NCBI RefSeq assembly: GCF_015101885.1
Contig: NZ_CP062941.1
Span: forward strand, 2,480,001-2,544,000
DNA length: 64,000 nt
Direction: 5' to 3'
Source: Massilia litorea
GTDB taxonomy: Bacteria > Pseudomonadota > Gammaproteobacteria > Burkholderiales > Burkholderiaceae_D
Shown here: piece by piece, positions 16,712-24,114 of the stretch
How positions within the stretch are numbered: the stretch's first letter is position 1
Layout of the letters: every line of letters begins with the position of its first letter
The notes under the pieces: generated by a model
Seen by the model: the letters and a program-made list of their open reading frames with translations, nothing else
The model's database searches: none
What the model was told of the DNA's origin: nothing
Position numbers and translations under genes: made by a program

Positions 16712-18151
16712 ATGATGACTAATCAAGAAATGATGCGGAGACGTTTTCTCCGCGACTCAGTCATTGCGCTCGCTGCGCCTGCCATTCCGATGGGGGCCTG
16801 GGCGCAAACGGTCCTTCAGAAACGCCAGGAATGGCAGAGCTTCAAGGTCACGCCGCAATACGGATCGCTGCTTACGGCAATACGCCGGATGAAGGCAAAC
16901 ACGAATGCAGCTGATCCGAACAGTTGGGCGTATTGGACGAATATCCACCTCAATCGCTGCCCCCACGGCGTCGCTTATTTTTACGCCTGGCATCGCGGTT
17001 ACCTCTGTTATTTCGAGCGCCAGCTGCGTATCGTCTCCGGCGACAGCAAGCTTGTCCTTCCCTACTGGGATTACTATTCCAACGCGACACTGCCTGCCGA
17101 ATTCACGAATGCAAGCAGTACCAATCCCCTGTATGTGCCGCGGGTCAATACCAACGTGCGGCAAGCCCTGACCCTTGCTCCTTTTGCCGCGACGGTGACG
17201 AACTTCCAGCGCGGCCTGTACAACGCCTTCGAGCCCAGCCTGGAAGGCGCCCCCCACAATCCGGTGCACGACATCATCGGCAATGTGATGGCAACGATGA
17301 ATTCGCCGAACGACCCGATTTTCTGGCTCCACCACGCGAACGTCGACCGGCTCTGGGTTGCCTGGGTGGCTGCCGGCGGGGGAAGGAAAATGCCGGCGAC
17401 GACCAACTCCTACTGGCTGGGCAGCCATACCTATACCAGCACGTTGACGATGCAAAGAAGCTCCACCTACGACACGCGCACCAACCTGCAGTATTACTAT
17501 CAGAACGAGTTCATGCCGACCACCATGCCGGTCGCCCAGCTGCCGCGCGGCGAGGTACACCAGGTGCAGGCGCATGGGAACGAGCGTCTGCTGCCCATTC
17601 CACCGGCGGGGCCATTCAAGCCGGGCGGGCGCAAGCCGACCGGCGACACGACTTTTTCGATTGGCGGGGCGCTTGCGGTCGGACTGGACCAGCGCTCGGT
17701 CAGCGCACAGTTCCCGGTCTTGCCGGAAGACTGGGCCGCGGTACAGGAGATCATGCGCGGCAACCCGGGGACGGTTCGGGGCAGCGCCAGGAAATACAGA
17801 TCGGTGCAGGTTGTACTCGATAATCTCGAGCTGACCGATGAGGGCATGAACGGTGGATATTTTTACCAGGTCTACCTGAATACACCGTCTGCCGATGGCA
17901 CGGCCAACGGCCAGACGTCGGTGCTGCTCGGGACCCTGGGCGCCTTCCAGATCAACGGCGCATCCCATCATGGCGGCCCGGCACGGCTGAGTTACACGGT
18001 TGCGCGGGGGCTGGTGCGGAATCAGGACCTGCGCGTCGGTATCGCCTCGATCTCCTTCATCCGGGTCGATGGCGATAACAGCCCGCGCGGCGCGACGATC
18101 GGTATCGGCGAGGCGCGGCTGGAGCTGTCGACCGAGGAGAAGGATTCCTGA
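16712..18151 (+). CDS. Tat-exported tyrosinase (polyphenol oxidase)
   Basis: 479 residues. RRRFLRD at 9-15 plus a hydrophobic stretch and AWA|Q cleavage near residue 31 form a twin-arginine signal, so the folded copper enzyme should be exported. Copper site A is His79, His85 and His94 (in NIHLNRCPHG and AWHRGYL). Site B is His182, His186 and one of His207/208 (in PHNPVHD and DPIFWLHHANVDRLW). Tyrosinases oxidise monophenols or o-diphenols to quinones, leading to melanin. Residues about 340-475 form a C-terminal beta-rich domain, reminiscent of the C-terminal domains of plant-type polyphenol oxidases. Cys83-Pro-His85 matches the Cys-x-His that forms a thioether in fungal tyrosinases. Paired ATGs at 16712 and 16715 are both possible starts; the second has better spacing. 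Confidence 0.93.
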   Translation: MMTNQEMMRRRFLRDSVIALAAPAIPMGAWAQTVLQKRQEWQSFKVTPQYGSLLTAIRRMKANTNAADPNSWAYWTNIHLNRCPHGVAYFYAWHRGYLCYFERQLRIVSGDSKLVLPYWDYYSNATLPAEFTNASSTNPLYVPRVNTNVRQALTLAPFAATVTNFQRGLYNAFEPSLEGAPHNPVHDIIGNVMATMNSPNDPIFWLHHANVDRLWVAWVAAGGGRKMPATTNSYWLGSHTYTSTLTMQRSSTYDTRTNLQYYYQNEFMPTTMPVAQLPRGEVHQVQAHGNERLLPIPPAGPFKPGGRKPTGDTTFSIGGALAVGLDQRSVSAQFPVLPEDWAAVQEIMRGNPGTVRGSARKYRSVQVVLDNLELTDEGMNGGYFYQVYLNTPSADGTANGQTSVLLGTLGAFQINGASHHGGPARLSYTVARGLVRNQDLRVGIASISFIRVDGDNSPRGATIGIGEARLELSTEEKDS

Positions 18152-18199
18152 CGATCCACCGTCTGCAAACCGGCCAGGGCCGGCGCCGGTGAAGCGGGG

Positions 18200-18958
18200 T
18201 CAGTTCAGGCCGGCGAGCTTCGCATTGCGCTCACGCTCCAGCCTGGTGATATAGCGTTGCACAGCAGCCATGTTCCCGCGCGAAATATCGACGAACATGC
18301 AGCCGATGCGGCGGCTGGTTTTGTTGTTCAGCATCGTCACGTCCAGCGCATTGCGCACCTGGAGCGAGGTGGTGACGGTGCCGATCTCGGGCAGCTCGAT
18401 GCGGCAATTGGTGAAGGTCTGGCCGATCGTCGAATTGAGCATCATCTTGTTGTCGAGCAGGGCGACGCCGCCGCAGCTGATGTCGGCCAGCGGGAAGGTG
18501 GCGTTGCCGCCCCCGAGGTCGAGCGGCATCGGCACCAGGGCCGGTACCGGATTGGTCACCGGCGTCGGCATCCGATAAAACTCGCGCCGCTGCAGGCGGA
18601 TCAGGGAAGACGGAATCTCGGCCGCCAGCGCGCTCGCGCCCCGGAACTCGGCTTCGCGCACGCCGTTCACGCTGAACAAAATGCGGATCTTGTCGAGGTA
18701 GGTTTCGCAGAGCACGCTCCTGGCCTGCACGATGCGCTCGTTCTGCTCGCGGTTGATCGAGCGATCCAGCACGAACACGCCATCGTCGGCATCGACCTCG
18801 AGGATCGAGGTGACGCAGACATCGGCCTCGCCCTTGATCTTCATCCGGATCAATTGCTTCTTTTCGCCGATCTGGCGCAGCAGCGCCACGATCTCGCGGC
18901 GCGACTGCACCTCGTAGTCGTGCCAGTTTTCCAGTTCTGCGTCATGCATTGCTTGCAT
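18200..18958 (-). CDS. YcgR-like flagellar brake protein (PilZ domain)
   Basis: 252 residues from ATG 18958. The N-terminal half is a YcgR-type domain and the C-terminal half a PilZ domain with the c-di-GMP motifs RREFYR (RxxxR, about residue 127) and DISCGG (D/NxSxxG). YcgR proteins bind c-di-GMP and slow the flagellar motor at the FliG/Mot interface. The longer start at 19084 would overlap the FlhB-like gene by over 140 bp and adds only HLQT/YLQT repeats, so I reject it; GGA lies five bases before the chosen ATG. A 17-bp overlap with the preceding flhB-like gene indicates coupling. A cyclic-di-GMP brake inside the flagellar cluster fits the two GGDEF-EAL genes nearby. Confidence 0.88.
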   Translation of the reverse strand: MQAMHDAELENWHDYEVQSRREIVALLRQIGEKKQLIRMKIKGEADVCVTSILEVDADDGVFVLDRSINREQNERIVQARSVLCETYLDKIRILFSVNGVREAEFRGASALAAEIPSSLIRLQRREFYRMPTPVTNPVPALVPMPLDLGGGNATFPLADISCGGVALLDNKMMLNSTIGQTFTNCRIELPEIGTVTTSLQVRNALDVTMLNNKTSRRIGCMFVDISRGNMAAVQRYITRLERERNAKLAGLN

Positions 18959-19337
18959 CTTGTTCCGCCGATATTGCAGGTGAGTCTGCAGGTAAGTCTG
19001 CAAATGAGTTTGCAGATGAGTCGATATGGAGAGCGCTGTCCGGCGGGGCCTGAGTGGGCCGGCCGAGTTGTTGCGCTGACTCAATATGATATAGCCATGC
19101 TAACAGTTCCGCAATTGCGCGGTAGAGGGCCGGCGGAATCTGGCCGTCGAGGTCGATATCCATCAGCAGCGCGACCAGTTCCTTCGATTCGTGGACGAAC
19201 ACGCCGGCGTCGTTCGCCCGCTCGATGATCTGTTCGGCCACCAGCCCGCGGCCCTTGGCGACCACCGTCGGCGCGCTCGATCCGGCAGCGTAGGCGAGGG
19301 CGACGGCGCGCTGCTGGCGTTGCGGCAATTCGCTCAT
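18942..19337 (-). CDS. FlhB C-terminal-domain protein (export apparatus switch family)
   Basis: 131 residues. Residues 10-95 match the cytoplasmic domain of FlhB/YscU: AVALAY, SAPTVVAKGRGLVAEQIIERA and IPPALYRAIAELLAWLY. The autocleavage NPTH that precedes AVAL in true FlhB is replaced by RQQR, so the protein resembles only the C-terminal cleaved fragment. The last 30 residues are a short Asp/Ser/Ala/Pro repeat (DSSANSFADLPADSP). Stand-alone FlhB-type domains are known in several flagellates and may assist substrate-specificity switching. It overlaps the FliK-like gene by four bases (ATGA), so switch partner and ruler-like protein are co-translated. Confidence 0.88.
   Translation of the reverse strand: MSELPQRQQRAVALAYAAGSSAPTVVAKGRGLVAEQIIERANDAGVFVHESKELVALLMDIDLDGQIPPALYRAIAELLAWLYHIESAQQLGRPTQAPPDSALHIDSSANSFADLPADSPAISAEQDASNA
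18971..19021. repeat. Tandem 12-bp repeat at the FlhB-like / YcgR junction
   Basis: Diverged 12-bp units of the form GTGAGTCTGCAG recur at 18980, 18992 and 19004, with partial copies on both sides. They encode the four-residue repeats at the C-terminus of the FlhB-like protein. Confidence 0.7.
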
Positions 19338-20392
19338 GCGCCCTCCCGATCGTTGACGCGCAGCGCCGCCAGTTCGTTGCCGGCCGCCGCCAGCGCTTCC
19401 TGCAGGCGCGGCGCCTCCGCGCGCAGCAGGCTGGCGCTCCCCGATTCTGCCACCAATTCGATATGCAGGCGCGCGCCACGCAGGCTGACGCTGGCTTCGA
19501 CTTCTCCCAGCAGGGCGAAACGCAGGCGCAGGCCGCTGTGCCAGCCGGCCCCGTCGTCCTTGCCGCCGCGCGCCTGGGCGGCATCCTCGCCATCGTCGCC
19601 ATTGCGTGTGATCTCCCAGCGCATCGGCTGGCCGGGGCCGAATTGACCCTGCCACACGAGCTGGCCGGATTCGTGCGTCGCCAACTGCTGGTTGATCAGC
19701 TGCGAAGCCGAGGGATCGGTGGGAAGGGTGCCGGGCGCCTGCCGCGCCTGCGGTTCGGCCATCAGTTCGGCCAGCGGACGTTTGCCTTCCGCCCATTGCG
19801 CAAGGTGCGATTCGTAGAACAGGCCGCTTTTGGCCACGGCCTGCTGCAATTGTCCCGCCAGCTGCGCCGGATCGGGGGCGCCCTGCGGCAAGAGAGGCGT
19901 GCTGGGGTTCAGGCTGGCCAGCGGCGGGGCGCCGGCGGCGCTTTTCAGGACCTGGCCGAGCAGGCGCGCCGCCGGGCTGAGCTCAGCCGACTGCCCCTGG
20001 CCGCCTGCCTGCAGCAGGCGCGAGCTGGCGGCGGCGACGCTGGCCGCCAGCGAGGCGGCGTTCGCGCTCAAGGGCAGCAGGGTGCCGTGCAGGGCGGCGT
20101 CGCCGAGGCCGAAGGTCGGCTGCGGAGACGCGGCGAGCACTGTCATCGTCAGCTGCGCGCCGGGCTGAATGCCCGGAGGCAGCATCATGCGCACCGGCAT
20201 ATCCGCCACGCGCACCATGAAACTGCCGTCGCCGAGGCGTGCCAGCACCGCGGCTTGCACTTGGCTGCCGAGCATGGTGGCGAGGGTACGCTGGAAGGCT
20301 TCGAGGCGGGGATCGCCCGTGCGTTCGGTCGGCGCTACCGGCCGGGCCGGTAGCGGGGCGCTGAGGCCGGGACTGGGGATGCGCTCGACCAT
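19334..20392 (-). CDS. Second FliK-like hook-length control family protein
   Basis: 352 residues. The C-terminal part (about 265-345) resembles the hook-length domain of FliK: GLRLRFALLGEVEASVSLRG followed by a predicted amphipathic helix. The N-terminal part has a small beta-rich module (AAVLARLGDGSFMVRVADMP) followed by an Ala/Leu/Gln-rich linker. It is shorter than the canonical FliK at 7930-9252 and is coupled to the FlhB-like gene, a pairing seen in other betaproteobacterial and pseudomonad flagellar clusters. It may tune export switching; its exact role is not known to me. Confidence 0.8.
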   Translation of the reverse strand: MVERIPSPGLSAPLPARPVAPTERTGDPRLEAFQRTLATMLGSQVQAAVLARLGDGSFMVRVADMPVRMMLPPGIQPGAQLTMTVLAASPQPTFGLGDAALHGTLLPLSANAASLAASVAAASSRLLQAGGQGQSAELSPAARLLGQVLKSAAGAPPLASLNPSTPLLPQGAPDPAQLAGQLQQAVAKSGLFYESHLAQWAEGKRPLAELMAEPQARQAPGTLPTDPSASQLINQQLATHESGQLVWQGQFGPGQPMRWEITRNGDDGEDAAQARGGKDDGAGWHSGLRLRFALLGEVEASVSLRGARLHIELVAESGSASLLRAEAPRLQEALAAAGNELAALRVNDREGA

Positions 20393-20444
20393 GGAAAGCT
20401 AAGGACCTGTCGGAGGGAGCGGGCCGCCGCTGGCGCGCCCGGCG

Positions 20445-20774
20445 TCAAACACTGCCGTAGGCGTTGACGAGGCGGCGCTGGGTACCGGAGTTGTTGATCA
20501 GGGCGGACAGCTGGGCCATCCAGGGCATGGTCAGGTCGCGGATCTTGCGGTCATCGGCCAGGATGCGGCGGATGCAGTCGATCTTTGCCTGGCGGCCCGA
20601 CGGATTGAGTTCGACCGCCGCTTCGCTGCGTTTCAAGGTGTCGACGTGCGCCGTGCATGCGCGCTCGAGGACCACCAGGTGGTCCCAGTCGCCGGCTTCG
20701 GCGGCGGCGAGCATCTGCCCGGTCAGGTCGGCGACCGCGGCGTACTCGAGCAGGACTTCCTGGCCCGTCATCAT
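20445..20774 (-). CDS. fliT: Flagellar export chaperone FliT-like
   Basis: 109 residues, predicted all-helical, starting at an ATG that overlaps the fliS TGA by one base (TGATG). Size, position directly after fliS and the pattern of a DWDHLVVLERACTAHVDTL-type helix fit FliT. FliT chaperones the filament cap FliD and in enterobacteria restrains FlhDC. Sequence conservation of FliT is low, so the name rests mostly on synteny. Confidence 0.85.
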   Translation of the reverse strand: MMTGQEVLLEYAAVADLTGQMLAAAEAGDWDHLVVLERACTAHVDTLKRSEAAVELNPSGRQAKIDCIRRILADDRKIRDLTMPWMAQLSALINNSGTQRRLVNAYGSV

Positions 20775-21214
20775 CAGGCGCTCGCCATCACGGGGTAGTG
20801 CGACATCGCGGCCGGCTGAACCGGCTTTTCGCCGATCTGCGTCCATGCGTCGCGCAGGTCGGTCAGCAGGGTCTGCACTTCGTCGAGCAGCGCCGTCTTG
20901 TTCTGCAGGCTGGCGGTCAGGAGGCGTTCGGTCATGTACACGTACAGGGCGTCGAGGTTGCTGGCGATCTCGCCGCCGGCCTTCTTGTCGAGGCTGGCGC
21001 GCAGGCCGTTGTTGATGATGTCGAGGGCTTTCGAGACAGCCGCGCCTTTCTCGACGATATTGCCGGCCGCCATGTGCGTGGCTGCACTCTTGATCGCGGC
21101 CAGGGCGCCGTCGTACAGCATGACGATCAGTTTATGGGGCGAAGCGGAAATCACCGAGGTTTCCAGTCCTACTTTGGCGTAAGCGTTGACGCCGCGCTGC
21201 ATCGATCCAAACAT
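20774..21214 (-). CDS. fliS: Flagellin export chaperone FliS
   Basis: 146 residues from ATG 21214, with GGAGG six bases upstream; an in-frame extension to 21271 has no such site. The FliS core is clear: NAYAKVGLETSVISASPHKL, then IVMLYDGALAAI and the NLDALYVYMTERLL helix. FliS binds the flagellin C-terminus and prevents premature polymerisation. It starts a fliS-fliT-fliK2-flhB-like-ycgR unit behind a sigma28-type promoter at 21343-21369. Confidence 0.97.
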   Translation of the reverse strand: MFGSMQRGVNAYAKVGLETSVISASPHKLIVMLYDGALAAIKSAATHMAAGNIVEKGAAVSKALDIINNGLRASLDKKAGGEIASNLDALYVYMTERLLTASLQNKTALLDEVQTLLTDLRDAWTQIGEKPVQPAAMSHYPVMASA

Positions 21215-21342
21215 CGTGAACCTCCAATACTTCTTCAAGTGTGGGGAGCGCGCCAGGGGGCGTTCCGCCAAGTTCGTGCTGGAGCTGGTCGGTGCGGCGT
21301 CGAGGCCGTCCTGCCATTCTTCAGCGTGGGTAGTTTACTGGC

Positions 21343-21369
21343 TTAACGGCAGGTTCTAACCGGACTTGA
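21343..21369 (-). promoter_or_regulatory. Sigma28 (FliA) promoter of the fliS operon
   Basis: On the minus strand TCAAGTCC (21369-21362), exactly 11 bases, then GCCGTTAA (21350-21343). This matches the FliA consensus TAAAGTTT-N11-GCCGATAA at 5/8 and 7/8 positions. It leaves a leader of about 120 nt before fliS. The same architecture occurs upstream of fliC. Confidence 0.75.
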
Positions 21370-21502
21370 GAGGCGGGAATACCCGGCTTTTTCAGGCTTT
21401 GTCATCCCGATAATGGATTCGACAGGCGTGCCGGGCCGCGCACAAGAGTGAAGAAGGGAGATTGCGCGCCAGCAGGAAGCGCTCACGCGAGGCTTAAAAA
21501 AG

Positions 21503-21700
21503 TCAGTCGTTGCGTGGCCGCTGGCGCCGCTCGTGATGGCGCCGCGCTTCGGGACTCTGCAGGGCACGCGTCAGGATCGAGCGCGGCACATTGCAGGTGT
21601 CGAGATAGGTCAGGGCGAATTCGACTCCGCGAATGTCCACCAGATAAAGAGCATATTCGGCGGTCAGCGCCGTTTGCTCGTCGGTTCTTCGTTGCATCAT
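21503..21700 (-). CDS. Small hypothetical protein upstream of fliS
   Basis: 65 residues from ATG 21700 (a second ATG follows at 21697). The sequence MMQRRTDEQTALTAEYALYL continues with a compact hydrophobic helix and ends in a strongly basic tail rich in Arg and His. It has no membrane segment or motif I recognise. It lies 288 bp before fliS and 138 bp after the GAF-GGDEF-EAL gene, all on the same strand. Coding character is moderate: the frame avoids stops and hydrophobic residues alternate like a real small fold. It could be a flagellar regulator, but nothing in the sequence shows this. Confidence 0.5.
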   Translation of the reverse strand: MMQRRTDEQTALTAEYALYLVDIRGVEFALTYLDTCNVPRSILTRALQSPEARRHHERRQRPRND

Positions 21701-21838
21701 GAAACTCGCACCATCAACCCGCTCGACAGCCGGCCGGACGTCGCATACGTCCACCGTGTCGCATTAATACAATGATATCCATGTCGACCCCGCGCACGTG
21801 GTCGAATTGTTAGAAAATGTTTCTGTTGTAAATACGAC

Positions 21839-23773
21839 TCAGGCATGCGAACCGCCGGGCGGGCCTTTCCGCATGGGAAGCGCCGCTGCCGCATGCGGTC
21901 CGGGCGCGAGGAAAGCGCCGGCCTCGAGCGCGTCGAGCGGACGCGCATAGTAATAGCCCTGGGCCTGGTCGCAGCCGGTGTCGCGCAGCGCCACGGCCTG
22001 GGCCGCCACCTCGACGCCTTCGGCCACCACGCGCAGGTTCATGCGGTGCGCCATGGCGACGATCGCCTGCACGATGGCGCGCGCATCCGAGCTGTGCACC
22101 ATGTCGTGGACAAAGGACTTGTCGATCTTGAGCTTGTCGATCGGCAGCCGCTTGAGGTAGGCGAAGCTCGAATAGCCGGTGCCGAAATCGTCGATGCTGA
22201 GCGTGACCCCGAGCGCGCGCAGTTCGCGCATGATCGCCAGGCTGCGTTCGGGGTCGGCCATCGACAGGCTTTCCGTCAGTTCCAGTTCCAGCAGGTGCGG
22301 TGCGATTTTCTCCTGCGCCAGCAGTTCACGGACCAGCGCCACCACGTCGCCTTGCAGGAACTGGCGCGCCGACAGGTTCACCGCCACCGGAATCTGCGGC
22401 AGGCCGGCCGCGTGCCAGGCCGCCATCTGTTTGACCGCCGTGCGCACGAGCCAGTCGCCGATCGGCACGATCAGGCCGGTTTCCTCGGCAATCGGCACGA
22501 ATTCCTCTGGAGAGACAATGCCGTGTTCCGGATGGCGCCAGCGCAGCAGGGCCTCGAAGCCGGCCAGGGTGCCGCCCTGCAGATCGATCTTCGGCTGGTA
22601 CTGCAGGAACAATTCCTCGCGTTCGATGGCGCGGTGCAGCTGGTGTTCGAGCGCCATGCGCCGTCCCAGTTCGCGGCGCTGGGCCGGTGCGAAGTGCTGC
22701 AGGCGCGCGCCGCCCGTTTCCTTGGCATGGCGCATCGCCGTGTTGGCATTGCTGAGCAGGGTGTCGGCATCCTCGCCGTCCTGCGGGAAACAGGCGAACC
22801 CGAGGCTGCAGGTGATGGAAATATCTTTCCCAGCCCAGGAAACGCTGCTGTTGACGCTTTCCAGCAGGCCGCGCAGGCGCGCCAGCAGCGCCGCTTCGCC
22901 GCCGGTCCGGTTCAGCAGCAGCACGAATTCGTCGCTGCCGGTGCGCGCCAGCAAGTCGTCCTCCGCCAGCCCGGCCTGCAGGCAGCGGGTGACGGCCACC
23001 AGCACTTCATCGCCGGCGGCATGGCCGAGCGCGTCGTTGACGCGTTTGAAACGGTCGATGTTCAGGCAGGCCACCGCGGCGGAGCTGGTGCGCCGGCCCC
23101 AGTCGGCCACGCTGTCGCGGATCGCCCCCAGCAGGGCCTGGCGGTTGGCCAGTCCGGTGAGCGTATCGTGGGTCAGCAGGAATTCGACCTGGCCGGCGGA
23201 AGCGGCCAGCTGGGCACGCGAGGCGTTTTGTTGCAGCTGGTCGTGCAGTTGCTGCGCGGCCATGACAAGCTGGCGGTGGTAGATCAGCTCCTCGACCATG
23301 CGCGCCAGGTCGTGCAGTTCAGCCAGTTCGGCCGCGTCCAGTTCGCGCGGCGCACTGTCGATGATGCACAGGGTGCCGAGCTTGGCGCGCTCTACGGAAT
23401 ACAGCTGCACCCCCGCATAAAAGCGAATGTGCGGTGCGCCGACCACGATCGGGTTATCGGCAAAGCGCGGGTCGTTGGCGGCATCCTCGACCACCAGCGG
23501 CTGGTCGGTCAGGATCGCGTGGCCGCAGAAGGACACTTCGCGCGAGGTGGTCTGGGCGTCGAAGCCGCAGCGCGACTTGAACCATTGGGTGTCGCTGCCG
23601 ACCAGCGAGATCAGGGCGGTCGGCACCCCCAGCAGCTTGGCCGTCATCCGCGTGATCCGGTCGAATGCTTCCTCGGGGCCCGTGCCGAACAGGCTCGTTG
23701 CGTGCAGGGCGGCGAGCCGCCGGGCTTCGTCGACCGGAATGGCGGGTGTCATCATGTGCGGGGCGGGCCGCAT
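21839..23773 (-). CDS. GAF-GGDEF-EAL protein with degenerate cyclase motif
   Basis: 644 residues. A GAF domain covers about 30-170 (SREVSFCGHAILTDQPLVVE is typical), followed by a GGDEF domain at about 195-355 and an EAL domain at about 370-625. The cyclase signature is GSDEF at 279-283 and the inhibitory RxxD is replaced by AEDD, so cyclase activity is probably weak or lost. The EAL motif (407-409) and DDFGTGYSSF are intact, suggesting a phosphodiesterase controlled by the GAF domain. Several start codons are possible (23773, 23755, 23752) and none has a clear ribosome-binding site. It sits between fliS-side genes and fliC, divergent from fliC. Confidence 0.92.
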   Translation of the reverse strand: MRPAPHMMTPAIPVDEARRLAALHATSLFGTGPEEAFDRITRMTAKLLGVPTALISLVGSDTQWFKSRCGFDAQTTSREVSFCGHAILTDQPLVVEDAANDPRFADNPIVVGAPHIRFYAGVQLYSVERAKLGTLCIIDSAPRELDAAELAELHDLARMVEELIYHRQLVMAAQQLHDQLQQNASRAQLAASAGQVEFLLTHDTLTGLANRQALLGAIRDSVADWGRRTSSAAVACLNIDRFKRVNDALGHAAGDEVLVAVTRCLQAGLAEDDLLARTGSDEFVLLLNRTGGEAALLARLRGLLESVNSSVSWAGKDISITCSLGFACFPQDGEDADTLLSNANTAMRHAKETGGARLQHFAPAQRRELGRRMALEHQLHRAIEREELFLQYQPKIDLQGGTLAGFEALLRWRHPEHGIVSPEEFVPIAEETGLIVPIGDWLVRTAVKQMAAWHAAGLPQIPVAVNLSARQFLQGDVVALVRELLAQEKIAPHLLELELTESLSMADPERSLAIMRELRALGVTLSIDDFGTGYSSFAYLKRLPIDKLKIDKSFVHDMVHSSDARAIVQAIVAMAHRMNLRVVAEGVEVAAQAVALRDTGCDQAQGYYYARPLDALEAGAFLAPGPHAAAALPMRKGPPGGSHA

Positions 23774-23998
23774 CGTGACGATACGGCCGGGTTCGTGGTC
23801 CAGCCTGTATTACGCCAGAACAATCGAAATTTTGCAATTAGCGCACGATTGTTAAATCCATGGAAAGCGGCCTGCCGCCGTCTCATTATTTTAGCCAGAC
23901 CGCCGTTAATGCCCTTGTAGCAGTCCTCGCCAATTCGCCCGCTACCTGTCAGCGACCAGTGCGAAGTTGCTCACAAACATTTTTTTTTAAAAAAATCC

Positions 23999-24025
23999 TC
24001 AAGGTTTTGCAGAGGTCTCCGTTAA
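23999..24025 (+). promoter_or_regulatory. Sigma28 (FliA) promoter of fliC
   Basis: TCAAGGTT (23999-24006), 11 bases, then TCCGTTAA (24018-24025) matches TAAAGTTT-N11-GCCGATAA at 6/8 and 6/8. Just upstream is a T9/A7 tract (23981-23996) that may act as an UP element. Transcription should start about 80 nt before fliC. The remainder of the 341-bp divergent gap 23774-24114 shows no gene. Confidence 0.8.
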
Positions 24026-24114
24026 AGAATACAAGCGAGCTGAAACAGCAAAGCAAGCAAGAAACCGAACCCCTGATAGCAGCACCTAACTGAACTGCCC
24101 ACTGGAGAACTACC

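Noticed and set aside
18971..19021. Tandem 12-bp repeats as a CRISPR-like or phase-variable array
   Set aside because: Units are adjacent without spacers, diverged, and encode a protein tail in frame; change in number would not alter the frame.
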